Shown: positions 26,562 to 36,379, counted from the stretch's first letter. The stretch: DNA of 64,000 nucleotides from Methyloferula stellata AR4 (GCF_000385335.1 NZ_ARWA01000001.1:3922001-3986000), one strand, 5' to 3'. Made by a program: numbers and translations. Notes: generated from the sequence alone by a model not told the origin.

Positions 26562-29220
26562 AATGTACGTCTAGGTCTTTTTCCTTGACCCGGGGCGGCC
26601 CCATCAAGGCCGGCTGAAAGAGCACGGCTGCCGCGAGCGTGCAGCAGAGCGACAGCGCCAGCAGCTTGCCCATGCTCGACGTGCCCGGATGGTTCGACAG
26701 CCAGAGGCTGCCGAAAGCCGTCGCCGTCGTGAGCGCGCTGAAGAAGACGGCGCGGGTCAGGCTCGATTGGAGCAGATTGGTCGTGCCGCCGCGCCAAGCC
26801 ATGACGAAATAGATCTTGAAGGCGACGCCCAATCCGAGCAGCAGCGGCAAAGCGATGATATTCGCGAAATTGAGCGGCAAGCCGATCAAGACGGTGATTT
26901 CGAGCGTCACAAGCCCTGCGAGCAGCAGGGGCACGAGCGTCAAGAGCACGTCGCTGATCCGCCGCAGGACGATCAGCAAAAGCACGCTGATCGACAGAAG
27001 CGCCCAAAGCCCCGCCTCGACAAAGGCTTTGACGATGGTCGCTCCGGACTCCTGAATGGCGACAGGCTCGCCGGTCGCATTGGGGTCGATCAATTGCACG
27101 GCCTTGGTGAATTTGGCGAGCACCTCATTGTCGTTGGGATTGCCCTTCGGCACGGCTTCGATACGGACCTGCCCGTCACGTGCGACCCAATCGGCGCGCA
27201 GCCCCGCGGGAATAGAATCGACCGTCGTCTTTTGTGGCTGCAGCGAATCCGCCATCAGATCGAGCGTGACATTCAGGCTCGGCAACAGATCGGTGCGCGC
27301 CGCCGCCCGCGTCGCCGGCGGTGCCGCGGCCAGCTGGCGGATGAGATCGGCAAGATGGCGCGCGTCATCGGCGCCCTTCCCAGACTCACCGGCGGCAGTC
27401 GTCGTGAAAGCCTCGGCCGCCTTGTTCATCGCCGCGACATCATCCGCGTCGGTCGGCGGATCGAGGCGCCGCTGCGGATCGAAGAGCGGCGACAAGATCG
27501 CAGCGGCATGTTGGATGATCGGAAGCTTCGCGTCCTGATCCGCCGGGACCAGATCTTCGAGAGTCGTGACGCGCGAGACCTCGGGCAATTTTTCGAGCCG
27601 TTCGACGATCGGCTTCGCCGCCGCGAAATTCGGGGCCAAGAGGTTGATCGTGTTCGTATCGCCGTTTGGATCCTTTTCGAGATCGAGCAAAGTCGCAACC
27701 GACTCGACCTTACTGCTGCGCAAGTTGAGCGGATTGAAATCGAAATGGAGGTTGCGCAAAAGCGGCGTCCCGGCGAGCGCGATCGCCAAAGTGCCGAAGA
27801 CGATCGCATAGCGATGGTTCGATAAAAACGCATCGACAGGCGCCAAGAACGTGTAACCAACCGGCTCGCGTTCGGCCGGCGGCCGAAGCAAAGACAAAAG
27901 CGCCGGCAAAACGGTGATCGCGCTGAAAAAGGCGATGATCATGCCGGTGCCCGCGATGAGGCCCAATTCCGAGACGCCGCGGTAATCGGTCGGCAAGAAG
28001 GAATAAAACCCCGCCGTCGTCGCGGCGGCGGCCAACGCCAGCGGACGTCCGGCTTTTGAAGCAGCGAGGTCGATGGCTTTGAAAAAATCCGGCTCTTCAT
28101 AACGTTCGGCGCGATAGCGGACGCTGAATTGAATCCCGAAATCGACGCCTATGCCGACAAAGAGGACAGCGAAAGCGACGGAGATCAGATTCAAGGCGCT
28201 GACCATCATCAGGCCGATTGCAGCTGTGATGCAAAGGCCGACGACGACGCTGACCGCGACGGCCACCACGATGCGCATGGATTTCAAGGCGCGCCAGATG
28301 ATGAAGAGCACGATCAGCGCGGTAATCGCGCCATTGAGGCCAGCACCATCGGCGACAGTCGCAAATTCCTCATCCGCCAAAGGCACCAATCCGGTCAGCC
28401 GCACGCGCACGCCATCGGCGGGCGTAAAGCCGAGATCGTGCGCGGTCTGCCTTATGAATTCCGACGGCACTTCTCCGGGCTCGAGCGCCGAATAGTCAAG
28501 AATGGGCTTCGCATTGATGAAGCGCCGCAGCTCGCGCTTATCCGGCGCCTGACCGGTAAAAAGCCCGCGCCATGAAAAGAAAGGATTCTGTCCGGCGAGA
28601 ATTTTTTCCAGAGCGCCTGAAAGGGCAACCATAGGCCTGTCGAAATCGTCAAGCGTGCCCGCCTTGGCGCGAACACCGCGGTTGACGAAGGAAAACGCAT
28701 CCATGATCCCGCGCAGGCTGCGATCGGAGGCGATCACCGCGAGGAAGGGCTGCGCGCGCATGAGCCCCTCGACGGTTTGCTGAAGCTCTTCGGGCGGCAG
28801 GAACAAAAGGCCGTTCTTGTTGAAATAGGGTCCGCCGTCCGGCCGCTCGACCGAAGAGTAGAGATCCGGCTTGCCGCGCATCTTTTCGGCGATCTGGGCG
28901 GCTGCGGCCTCGGCGAGTTCGGGCGACTTGCCATCGATCACGACGACGATATTGTCGGTCAGTTGCGGAAACAGCTTATCGAAAGCCGCAAGCCTCTGGC
29001 GCCAAGGCAAGGACGCCGAGATGAATTCATTGGTATCGGTCGTGATCTGGAAATGGTTTCCGGCATACCAGGCCGCGGCCACGGAAAGCAGAACGCCCAG
29101 AAGCAGGACAAGCTTGGCGTGGTGGCTGCTCGCGTGGACGATCGCGACGATCGCCCGCGTAATCGGGCCACGTGGCGCGCCGTGAGAAATGTCACTGTTG
29201 CTTTCGTCCGATATCTGCAT
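26560..29220 (-). CDS. hpnN: Hopanoid-associated RND transporter HpnN
   Basis: This 886-residue MMPL/RND-family protein has the expected two sets of helices. The first starts at about 25-50 with a long periplasmic loop, then a five-helix block (LNGAITALIVLFIIWRALK onward, with FVGIGVDFGIQFSVRYRAER). The second loop is followed by a final helix block. HpnN in Rhodopseudomonas and Burkholderia moves hopanoids to the outer membrane. ATG 29220 was chosen; GTG and TTG codons lie 4-5 codons upstream without a better ribosome site. It is divergent from ispH-hpnH and near the hopanoid operon. Confidence 0.88.
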   Translation of the reverse strand: MQISDESNSDISHGAPRGPITRAIVAIVHASSHHAKLVLLLGVLLSVAAAWYAGNHFQITTDTNEFISASLPWRQRLAAFDKLFPQLTDNIVVVIDGKSPELAEAAAAQIAEKMRGKPDLYSSVERPDGGPYFNKNGLLFLPPEELQQTVEGLMRAQPFLAVIASDRSLRGIMDAFSFVNRGVRAKAGTLDDFDRPMVALSGALEKILAGQNPFFSWRGLFTGQAPDKRELRRFINAKPILDYSALEPGEVPSEFIRQTAHDLGFTPADGVRVRLTGLVPLADEEFATVADGAGLNGAITALIVLFIIWRALKSMRIVVAVAVSVVVGLCITAAIGLMMVSALNLISVAFAVLFVGIGVDFGIQFSVRYRAERYEEPDFFKAIDLAASKAGRPLALAAAATTAGFYSFLPTDYRGVSELGLIAGTGMIIAFFSAITVLPALLSLLRPPAEREPVGYTFLAPVDAFLSNHRYAIVFGTLAIALAGTPLLRNLHFDFNPLNLRSSKVESVATLLDLEKDPNGDTNTINLLAPNFAAAKPIVERLEKLPEVSRVTTLEDLVPADQDAKLPIIQHAAAILSPLFDPQRRLDPPTDADDVAAMNKAAEAFTTTAAGESGKGADDARHLADLIRQLAAAPPATRAAARTDLLPSLNVTLDLMADSLQPQKTTVDSIPAGLRADWVARDGQVRIEAVPKGNPNDNEVLAKFTKAVQLIDPNATGEPVAIQESGATIVKAFVEAGLWALLSISVLLLIVLRRISDVLLTLVPLLLAGLVTLEITVLIGLPLNFANIIALPLLLGLGVAFKIYFVMAWRGGTTNLLQSSLTRAVFFSALTTATAFGSLWLSNHPGTSSMGKLLALSLCCTLAAAVLFQPALMGPPRVKEKDLDVH

Positions 29221-29360
29221 ATGCCGTGGCACCAAAGTTAAGCTTTGTTAAAACCGTAGCCGGTTGAGGGTTTTATTGGCTTTTCCAAGAAAAATTTTTC
29301 GACGCCATCCCATCAAGGAGGGCCTTTAACCAACCCTGCGGCGCGACATACCTTGTTGTT

Positions 29361-29377
29361 TGACAATGTCATTGTCA
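29361..29377. promoter_or_regulatory. Perfect palindrome with -35-like TTGACA upstream of ispH
   Basis: TGACAATGTCATTGTCA is a perfect 8+1+8 palindrome in the gap between divergent hpnN and ispH, about 70 bases before the ispH start. TTGACA (29360-29365) overlaps its left arm and TACAAG follows after about 17 bases, so a bound repressor could block the promoter. The protein is unknown. Confidence 0.45.
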
Positions 29378-29447
29378 TCACTACAAGCTTGGGGCAAGAG
29401 AAAAAGGCCACCTACGGTTTAACTAGCGGTCTAACTAGGACTTTTCG

Positions 29448-30374
29448 ATGAAGGTCATCTTGGCTCAGCCGCGGGGGTTTTGCGCCGGAGTCGTCCGTGC
29501 CATCGAGATCGTGGAACGGGCGCTCGAAAAATACGGCGCACCGATCTACGTGCGCCACGAGATCGTTCATAACGGTTATGTCGTTGAAACCTTGAAGGCC
29601 AAGGGCGCTCGCTTCGTCGAGAATCTCTCCGAAGTCCCGCGCGGCGCCCGGACGATTTTCAGCGCTCACGGCGTTGCACGCTCCGTGGAAGAGGAAGCGG
29701 CCGAACTTGGCTTGCCAATCCTCGATGCGACCTGCCCGCTCGTCGCCAAGGTGCATGGCCAAGGCGAACGTTACGTCCAGGAAGGCCGCACCGTCGTGCT
29801 CATCGGCCATGCCGGCCATCCGGAGGTCGAAGGCACGATGGGCCGCATTCCAGGTCCCGTTCATCTGGTCCAATCCGAAGCCGACGTCGAAAAACTAGCC
29901 TTGCGGCAGGATACGCCCCTGGCTTACGTGACACAGACCACACTGAGCGTCGACGACACAAAATCCGTGATCACGGCGCTGGAGCGGCGTTTTTCGGACA
30001 TAATCGGGCCCAATACAAAAGATATCTGCTATGCGACGCAAAACCGCCAGTCGGCGGTCCGTGAACTGTCGAAGCTCGTCGATGTGATCCTCGTGGTCGG
30101 CGCGAAAAACAGCTCCAATTCCAATCGCCTGCGCGAAATCGGCGCGGAATCCGACATACCGAGCTATCTCATCGCGGATAAAAATGAACTTGATCTCGGT
30201 CTGGTGAAAGGCGCAAAAGCCATTGGGATCACGGCCGGCGCCTCGGCACCGGAGGTGCTGGTTCACGATGTTATAGAAGCCTTGCGTGACCTCGGGCCCA
30301 TCGAAGTTTCGATGTTGCCTGGCGTCGAAGAAGACATAGAATTCAGATTGCCCCCCGAACTCATCGAAGCATGA
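29448..30374 (+). CDS. ispH: 4-Hydroxy-3-methylbut-2-enyl diphosphate reductase
   Basis: IspH (LytB) makes IPP and DMAPP, the last step of the MEP isoprenoid pathway. The three cysteines that hold the [4Fe-4S] cluster are Cys12 (RGFCAGV), Cys96 (DATCPLV) and Cys194 (ICYATQNRQ). The conserved [10 protein letters not shown] and [13 protein letters not shown] motifs are present. At 308 residues it is complete. It is followed after 35 bases by hpnH, so precursor supply and hopanoid side-chain formation are probably co-transcribed. Confidence 0.96.
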   Translation: MKVILAQPRGFCAGVVRAIEIVERALEKYGAPIYVRHEIVHNGYVVETLKAKGARFVENLSEVPRGARTIFSAHGVARSVEEEAAELGLPILDATCPLVAKVHGQGERYVQEGRTVVLIGHAGHPEVEGTMGRIPGPVHLVQSEADVEKLALRQDTPLAYVTQTTLSVDDTKSVITALERRFSDIIGPNTKDICYATQNRQSAVRELSKLVDVILVVGAKNSSNSNRLREIGAESDIPSYLIADKNELDLGLVKGAKAIGITAGASAPEVLVHDVIEALRDLGPIEVSMLPGVEEDIEFRLPPELIEA

Positions 30375-30409
30375 GTCGCGGGCACTGATCTTCACTCGGG
30401 GGCCGAGTA

Positions 30410-31558
30410 TTGGGTATTCCACTACTGCAAATGGCGCAGATCGGCGCCTATGTCTTGGGGCAGAAACTATTGGGGCGCAGGCGGTTTCCGCTCGTCCTCA
30501 TGCTCGAGCCCTTGTTCCGCTGCAACCTCGCCTGCGCCGGCTGCGGCAAGATCGACTATCCCGACGAGATTCTCAACCAAAGGTTGCCGCTTGCAGATTG
30601 CCTCGGTGCGATCGACGAATGCGGCGCGCCCGTCGTGGTCATCGCGGGCGGCGAGCCCCTGCTGCATCGTGAATTGCCGCAGATCGTCGAAGGCGCGATC
30701 GCCCGGCGCAAATTCGTCACCGTCTGCACCAATGCGCTTCTGCTTGAGAAGAACCTGCATCTCTACAAGCCGAACCGTTATTTCAACTGGTCGATCCATC
30801 TCGACGGCGACATGGACATGCACGACCGTTCGGTCTGTCAGGCCGGCGTCTATGACCGCGCCATTGCCGTGTTGAAGAAAGCCAAGGAGCTTGGCTTCCG
30901 GGTCACCGTGAATTGCACGCTCTTCAGCGATGCCCAGCCGGCGCGGGTCGCAGCCTTCTTCGACGACGTCACCAAGCTCGGCATCGAAGGCATCACGGTT
31001 TCGCCCGGCTATGCCTATGAGCGGGCGCCCGACCAGCAGCATTTCCTCAACCGGACCAAGGTCAAGGATCTGTTCCGCGACATCTTCCGGCTCGGCCGCC
31101 GCGGCAAGGCCTGGCCGTTTTTCCAGTCGCAGCTCTTTCTCGATTTCCTCGCCGGCAACAAGACCTATCAATGCACCCCTTGGGGCAATCCGGCGCGCAC
31201 GGTTTTCGGCTGGCAGCGCCCCTGCTATCTCCTCGGCGAAGGCTATGTGAAGACCTTCAGGGAGCTGATGGACGATACCGATTGGGACACATACGGCACC
31301 GGCAATTACGAGAAATGCGCCGACTGCATGGTCCATTGTGGCTTCGAGGCTAGCGCCGTCGAGGATGCTTTCGCGCATCCTCTGCATGCTCTCGCGGTCG
31401 CGATCGGCGGCATCAGGACCGAAGGTCCGATGGCGCCCGATATTCCGTTAGACGGGCAAAGACCCGCTGAATATGTTTTCTCTCGGCACGTCGAGGAGAA
31501 GCTCGCGGAAATCTCCGAAACCGAAGCTTCCCGTCAGCATCTCTCGGCCGCGGAATAG
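30410..31558 (+). CDS. hpnH: Adenosyl-hopene transferase, radical SAM protein HpnH
   Basis: HpnH attaches the 5'-deoxyadenosyl group to hopene, the first step of extended (C35) hopanoid synthesis. The radical SAM cluster motif CNLACAGC is followed by GKIDYPDEI. VVIAGGEPLLH matches the SAM-binding GGE motif, and a C-terminal cysteine cluster (KCADCMVHCG) is present. The TTG start at 30410 is used because the family N-terminus (IPLLQMAQIGAYVLGQKL) begins there and GGGGG lies upstream; an ATG seven codons later would cut it. Its last 111 bases overlap hpnG on the other strand. Confidence 0.92.
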   Translation: MGIPLLQMAQIGAYVLGQKLLGRRRFPLVLMLEPLFRCNLACAGCGKIDYPDEILNQRLPLADCLGAIDECGAPVVVIAGGEPLLHRELPQIVEGAIARRKFVTVCTNALLLEKNLHLYKPNRYFNWSIHLDGDMDMHDRSVCQAGVYDRAIAVLKKAKELGFRVTVNCTLFSDAQPARVAAFFDDVTKLGIEGITVSPGYAYERAPDQQHFLNRTKVKDLFRDIFRLGRRGKAWPFFQSQLFLDFLAGNKTYQCTPWGNPARTVFGWQRPCYLLGEGYVKTFRELMDDTDWDTYGTGNYEKCADCMVHCGFEASAVEDAFAHPLHALAVAIGGIRTEGPMAPDIPLDGQRPAEYVFSRHVEEKLAEISETEASRQHLSAAE

Positions 31559-32167
31559 AGCCGAAAAGGCCGTCCGCGCATCGAGCGCCGTGCGCACCAG
31601 CAGCGGGATCTGCCGCGGCTGGCGAATGATCGAACTCAAGACAGCGCCTATCGCCACCGAGCCGTCGCGGCGCATGCCGACAAGCGCCGCATGCGGCAAT
31701 TGCCGCTCGGCCGGATCGGCGACCACGCGAAAAGCGACGAAGGGCAGATTATGCTTCGACGCCATACGCGCGGCGATATGGGATTCCATGTCGACTGCGA
31801 CGGCACCCGTGCTGACATGCAGCGCGCGTTTCGCGGCAGGCCCGACGACCGGCGTATCGACACCGGCGAAATCGACGATCGGCGCTCCGCCAACCGCCAG
31901 CGATAATTTCCGGGCCCAGGCGGCATCTGCGTAATAACGCTCGCCTTCGGCCGTCAGGACCGAACGCGCGATGAGGCAGGTTCCGGGCTTGAGGCCGGGC
32001 GCAAGGCCGCCGGCAATGCCGAAACTGATGATGGCCGCCGCTTCGCCTGCGACCGCTTCTTCGAGATCCGACGCCAGCTGCACCGCGTCGCCGCCCCCCG
32101 ACAGCACGCGGATATCAGGACCGTAGGCGGCCCGCGCTTCCGCAATGAGGCCCGTTACTGCGATCAC
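31448..32167 (-). CDS. hpnG: Hopanoid-associated nucleoside phosphorylase HpnG
   Basis: HpnG removes adenine from adenosylhopane to give ribosylhopane. The protein belongs to the purine nucleoside phosphorylase/MTA nucleosidase family: IAVTGLIAEARAAYGP, IISFGIAGGLAPGLKPG and the active-site VAVDMESHIAARMA. The GTG at 32167, nine bases after the shc stop, is used because the family begins with this VxxVTGL strand; the open frame extends further but would overlap shc. The last 30 or so residues run beyond the usual family end and overlap the 3' end of hpnH. Confidence 0.88.
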   Translation of the reverse strand: MIAVTGLIAEARAAYGPDIRVLSGGGDAVQLASDLEEAVAGEAAAIISFGIAGGLAPGLKPGTCLIARSVLTAEGERYYADAAWARKLSLAVGGAPIVDFAGVDTPVVGPAAKRALHVSTGAVAVDMESHIAARMASKHNLPFVAFRVVADPAERQLPHAALVGMRRDGSVAIGAVLSSIIRQPRQIPLLVRTALDARTAFSALFRGREMLTGSFGFGDFRELLLDVPRENIFSGSLPV

Positions 32168-32175
32168 AGGTGCCG

Positions 32176-34170
32176 TTACATCCCGACCGGGACCGAGCGA
32201 TGGTTGGCGCGTTTCAAATTTCGAAACCGTGCCAGAGCCCAGAGCGGGAAGAATTTCGAATACCCGTGGTAACGCAGATAAAAGACCCTTGGAAAGCCTG
32301 TCGCTGTAAAAAGCTGCTCTTGCCAAAACCCATCGCCCCCTTGTGTGCGCGCTAAATAAGACACCCCTCGCGCAACCGCCGAATCATCGACCTCTCCGGC
32401 AGCCATCAATCCAAGCAACGCCCATGCCGTTTGTGACGACGTGCTGGGAGACACCTGGTAACCCGCATAGCCGAGAGCATAGCTTTCGCCGCTCTCTCCC
32501 CAACCGCCATCCGTGTTTTGAATGGACTTCAACCAAGACACGGCCTTGCATATGGCCGGATGCTGCGCCTCGACTCCAGCGGCATTCAAGGCGCAAAGCA
32601 CCGACCAAGTGCCATAGATGTAATTCATGCCCCAACGGCCGTACCAGCTTCCATCTTTTTCCTGAGTCCGCAACAGGTAATCAACAGCCCTTGCAGCGAT
32701 CGCGTTCCGATCGGGCGTCTGACCGAGCTGACTCAGCATGGAGATGCACCGTGCGGTCACGTCGGCCGTCGGCGGATCGAGCAGGGCGCCATGATCGGCG
32801 AATGGAATATTGTTCAGATATTCGTGATCGTTGTCGGCGTCGAAAGCACCGAAGCCGCCATTGGCGCTGGCCATGCCTTCGACCCATTCACGGCCGCGTG
32901 CGATCGCCTGATCATAGTGCGTTTGCGCCGGCAGGCGGGTACGTGCGCGATCCATGGCGAGCACGACGACAGCGGTATCGTCGAGATCGGGATAATAGGC
33001 ATTGGCATATTGAAACGCCCAGCCGCCCGGACGGGTTTTCGGCTTTTGCGCAGCCCAGTCGCCAGCGACATCAAGAACCTGCAAAGGCAGCAGCCAGTCG
33101 AGCCCGGCGCGAACCGGCGCCGCGGTCTTTTCCGCATCGGCTTCGATCAGCGCGTGGCAGGCGAGAGCCGTATCCCACACGGGCGAGACGCAAGGCTGGC
33201 AATAGGCTTCGTCCGCCTTGATCACCAAGAGGCGATCGATCGCCTTCTTGACCTGGACAAGGCGCGGCTCGTCCGCCGGAAAGCCAAGCGCATCATACAT
33301 CATGGCCGAATAGGCCATGGCCGGATAGATGGCGCCAAGCCCCTCCTCTCCGTTCAAACGCTCGTCCACGAAGGCCACGGCCTTATCGACGGCGCTCTTG
33401 CGCAAGCGCTTCGGAAAATAAGGTTCGGCGCGCTGCAAGACTTTGTCGATCGCAGCGAAGATCGCCGTCCAGGGAAATGTCCGATGCGGCCCCGCCGGCC
33501 AATGGCGCACAAGCTCCGGCGGCTCGACAAACAATTCCGAGATGGTGATGCCCCGCGGATTGCGCGCCTTGGGCCTCAAGCTGTTCACCACCATCAGCGG
33601 CACGAGAACAGTGCGCGCCCAATAGGACACTTTCGTCAGGTGAAACGGAAACCAGCGCGGCAAATGCATGATTTCGATCGGCATGACCGGAATGCCGCGC
33701 CATGGCACTTCGCCAAACAGCGCAAGCAGCGCGCGGGTGAATACATTGGTCATGGCGGCGCCGCCATGCGCGAGAATGGCTTCGCGGGCCCGCGCCATAT
33801 GCGGCGCGTCCGGCGCGTCGCCGATCACCTTCAAAGCGAAATAGGCTTTGACGCTGGAACTGGTATTGAAGCCACCGTCCTTGAACAAAGGCCAGCCGCC
33901 ATGCGCTGCCTGTTCGCGCCGCAGGTAGTGACCGATCTTGGCTTCGAGAGCCGCGTCCAGCTCGTCGCCGAAATAATGTTTGAAGAGAATATATTCGGCC
34001 GAAATCGAAACATCGGCTTCGAGCTCGAACACGAAATGCCCGTCCGGACGCTGCTCGGAGAGAAGTGCATGCGTCGCCTGCGCGATACTCTGATCGAGAT
34101 CGCTCAAGCGCGGTTCCGGCGCCTCTTCGATTGTGGCTATGTCCGAAAAACGCGTGTCTCTCACGATCAT
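32176..34170 (-). CDS. shc: Squalene-hopene cyclase
   Basis: Shc (HpnF) cyclises squalene to hopene and diplopterol at the inner membrane. The catalytic DxDD motif is Asp395-Leu-Asp-Asp398 in PDLDDTAVV. Several QW repeats are visible, for example QEKDGSWYGRWG, QNTDGGWGES and TQGGDGFWQE. The protein is 664 residues, as expected. It is part of the hpnACDE-shc-hpnG order on the minus strand, with a 116-base gap after hpnE. The ATG at 34170 (MIVRDTRFSD) gives an acidic leader before the first helix. Confidence 0.96.
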   Translation of the reverse strand: MIVRDTRFSDIATIEEAPEPRLSDLDQSIAQATHALLSEQRPDGHFVFELEADVSISAEYILFKHYFGDELDAALEAKIGHYLRREQAAHGGWPLFKDGGFNTSSSVKAYFALKVIGDAPDAPHMARAREAILAHGGAAMTNVFTRALLALFGEVPWRGIPVMPIEIMHLPRWFPFHLTKVSYWARTVLVPLMVVNSLRPKARNPRGITISELFVEPPELVRHWPAGPHRTFPWTAIFAAIDKVLQRAEPYFPKRLRKSAVDKAVAFVDERLNGEEGLGAIYPAMAYSAMMYDALGFPADEPRLVQVKKAIDRLLVIKADEAYCQPCVSPVWDTALACHALIEADAEKTAAPVRAGLDWLLPLQVLDVAGDWAAQKPKTRPGGWAFQYANAYYPDLDDTAVVVLAMDRARTRLPAQTHYDQAIARGREWVEGMASANGGFGAFDADNDHEYLNNIPFADHGALLDPPTADVTARCISMLSQLGQTPDRNAIAARAVDYLLRTQEKDGSWYGRWGMNYIYGTWSVLCALNAAGVEAQHPAICKAVSWLKSIQNTDGGWGESGESYALGYAGYQVSPSTSSQTAWALLGLMAAGEVDDSAVARGVSYLARTQGGDGFWQEQLFTATGFPRVFYLRYHGYSKFFPLWALARFRNLKRANHRSVPVGM

Positions 34171-34286
34171 TGCCTAGGTTCTCTGAAGACGTTCAATGTC
34201 ACCCGACATCGACATGTCCTCAGACAGGTTCTTAACGCTTCTACAAACACGTGGCGAGCTGTGCTGTTTCCCGTTAACGGGCATTC

Positions 34287-35537
34287 CTATCGCGTACGAA
34301 GATATTCATCCGCCGCCCGGTTTCCCGAGCGGATAGCGCCTTCAATTGTGGCTGGCAAACCATTCGCTGTCCAATCCCCGGCAAGGAAAAGATTGGCATA
34401 GTTGCTTATTGGTCCCGGTCGCCTGGCTTCTTCCTCCGGCGTCGCCGCGAAAGTCGCCCGTTTTTCCTTGATGATCTGCCACGCGGGAAGCGGCCCCGCA
34501 ATATGTGTCAATTGTGTCACGTCGGCCCAGATTCTTTCGGCGAGCTCTTCGCGCCCCACGTCGAGCAGCCGGTCCGCCCCGCTGATCGTTACCGAAAGCC
34601 GGTCCGGATAGGTAAAAAGCCATTCCGTCAGACCATTGATGACGCCCAGAATCGGCGGCAGCGACGGCGGCGGCGCGATCTTGAAATGCGCATTGACGAT
34701 GGCCCGGAAGGACTGAGGTACCACAAGGCCGGGCATAAGGTCTTCTGCGACGGGTGCCGGCACGGCGAGGATGATCGCGTCTTCCGCCTCAACGGCGATG
34801 TGTTTCTCGTCGAGTTCCAGCGCCGACACACGAGCGTCCGCGAAAGCAAAGGCGCGCAGGCGGTGTTCGAACCTGACGTCCGCTTTGTGAGCGGCAAGAT
34901 GGCGCAAGGCGGGCTCTATGAAGGCCGCGGTCAGGCCCTTGACCGCGACCAGCGGGCGGCAAGCGCCAGCCCCTTTCATCAAGGTCTCGCGCGTGACAGC
35001 CGCCGCCAATACAGCCGCCCCCTCCTTCGGTTCCGTGTTGAGCACGGCCAAGAAAAAAGGCTGCCACAGGCGCTCATAGAGAAGCCCTTCGCAGGTCATC
35101 GCTTCGCCGAGCGATTGCCCGTCGCGAGCCATGAGGAGGCGAAGCAGGCCGAGATAATCCTTGGCCCTGGTGCCCGGCACGCGCCGTCCCGGCACGAAAA
35201 TCCACCATGGGATGGGGCCGGCATTCGGATGCAGGACCCAGCTTTCGCCGGTCGCGAGATCCACAAAAGGAAAACGCGCGTCCTTCGGCCCCTCGAGCGC
35301 GTTCTCGCTGCCGATGCGCTTTAAGAAATCGCGCACCGCATAATTGCCCGACAACAGCAGATGATTGCCATTGTCGATGGTGAGATCGAGCGCCGGTTCG
35401 TAATAAGACCGGCAGCGGCCACCGGCTTGGCGCGCGGCTTCATAAACCACGATGTCGCGGGTGCCGTCGGCAAGCCGCACCGCCGCGGCCAGACCCGCGA
35501 GGCCGGCACCGATAATATGAACCTTGGGACGCGGCAT
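34287..35537 (-). CDS. hpnE: Hydroxysqualene dehydroxylase HpnE
   Basis: HpnE is the FAD enzyme that reduces hydroxysqualene to squalene, the third step of the HpnCDE route. The dinucleotide-binding motif VHIIGAGLAGLAAAVRLA opens the protein, followed by VVYEAARQAGGRCRSYY. The C-terminal FAD motif FLAGDWTANGLPATIEGAI is also intact. The start ATG at 35537 shares one base with the hpnD stop (TGATG), giving 416 residues, the normal size. The longer upstream frame overlaps hpnD and was rejected. Confidence 0.94.
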   Translation of the reverse strand: MPRPKVHIIGAGLAGLAAAVRLADGTRDIVVYEAARQAGGRCRSYYEPALDLTIDNGNHLLLSGNYAVRDFLKRIGSENALEGPKDARFPFVDLATGESWVLHPNAGPIPWWIFVPGRRVPGTRAKDYLGLLRLLMARDGQSLGEAMTCEGLLYERLWQPFFLAVLNTEPKEGAAVLAAAVTRETLMKGAGACRPLVAVKGLTAAFIEPALRHLAAHKADVRFEHRLRAFAFADARVSALELDEKHIAVEAEDAIILAVPAPVAEDLMPGLVVPQSFRAIVNAHFKIAPPPSLPPILGVINGLTEWLFTYPDRLSVTISGADRLLDVGREELAERIWADVTQLTHIAGPLPAWQIIKEKRATFAATPEEEARRPGPISNYANLFLAGDWTANGLPATIEGAIRSGNRAADEYLRTR

Positions 35538-36379
35538 CAAAGAAAGCCGTATCGCACTATTGCGAGCAGGAGGCGGAGCTTCGACACGGAGACGCGCTTG
35601 CGCGGCGCTGCGAAACCGCGCGCGATCAGATTGTCGAGAATGCCGTGATAGCCGATCCCCATGATGCGCGGCGCTTTGACGCTCACCCGGGGACACAGCG
35701 CCATCACCTCATAGGCCGTCGCGAAATGCGCCTTGGCTTTTTCGATGACGGGTTGGCAGGCAGCACCCAGCGCCGGATCCGCCACGACCTCCTTCGGCGA
35801 TGTGGAATGAATGCCGGCAGCTTCGAGCGCTTCGCGCGGCAGATAAAGCCGGTCGATTTCGGCATCCTCATCGACATCGCGCAAAATATTGGTCAATTGG
35901 AAGGCCCGGCCCAAATGGTGCGCAAGATCGCGTCCATGCGCGCGGGGCACCCCGAAGACATTGACCGAAAGACGCCCGACCGCGCTTGCCACACGGTCGC
36001 AATAAAGATCGAGCGTCGCAAAGTCCGGTGCTTGGATATCGGCAGCGACATCCATGTCCATACCGTCGATGACGGCATGGAAATCCTCGCGCTGAAGATC
36101 GAACGCCCGGATCGCCTCAGCCAAGGCCGCGAGGTGGGCTGGAGGTGTCGTGCCGGCATACAGCGCGTCAATGTCCGTGCGCCAGACGTTCAATTGCTCC
36201 GCGCGCTCCGGCCTCGGCCCGCCATCGTCGGCGATATCATCGACCGCGCGGCAGAACGAATAGATCTCGAACATGGCCTCGCGCTCCGCCTTCGGCAGAA
36301 TGCGCATCGCCGTGTAAAACGAGCTTTTGCTGGCGCGCTGCGCCGCATCAGGCGGCGATGAAACCGCGACGTCGCTCAT
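35537..36379 (-). CDS. hpnD: Presqualene diphosphate synthase HpnD
   Basis: HpnD condenses two farnesyl diphosphates into presqualene diphosphate. It is a trans-isoprenyl diphosphate synthase-like protein of 280 residues with both aspartate-rich motifs: CRAVDDIADD near residue 50 and FQLTNILRDVDEDAEIDRLYLP. The start overlaps the hpnC stop by four bases and its stop overlaps hpnE, so translation is coupled along the operon. Confidence 0.93.
   Translation of the reverse strand: MSDVAVSSPPDAAQRASKSSFYTAMRILPKAEREAMFEIYSFCRAVDDIADDGGPRPERAEQLNVWRTDIDALYAGTTPPAHLAALAEAIRAFDLQREDFHAVIDGMDMDVAADIQAPDFATLDLYCDRVASAVGRLSVNVFGVPRAHGRDLAHHLGRAFQLTNILRDVDEDAEIDRLYLPREALEAAGIHSTSPKEVVADPALGAACQPVIEKAKAHFATAYEVMALCPRVSVKAPRIMGIGYHGILDNLIARGFAAPRKRVSVSKLRLLLAIVRYGFL

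Noticed and set aside
32518-34401. Long (627 codon) plus-strand frame opposite shc
   Set aside because: Antisense shadow of squalene-hopene cyclase; no recognisable motif.
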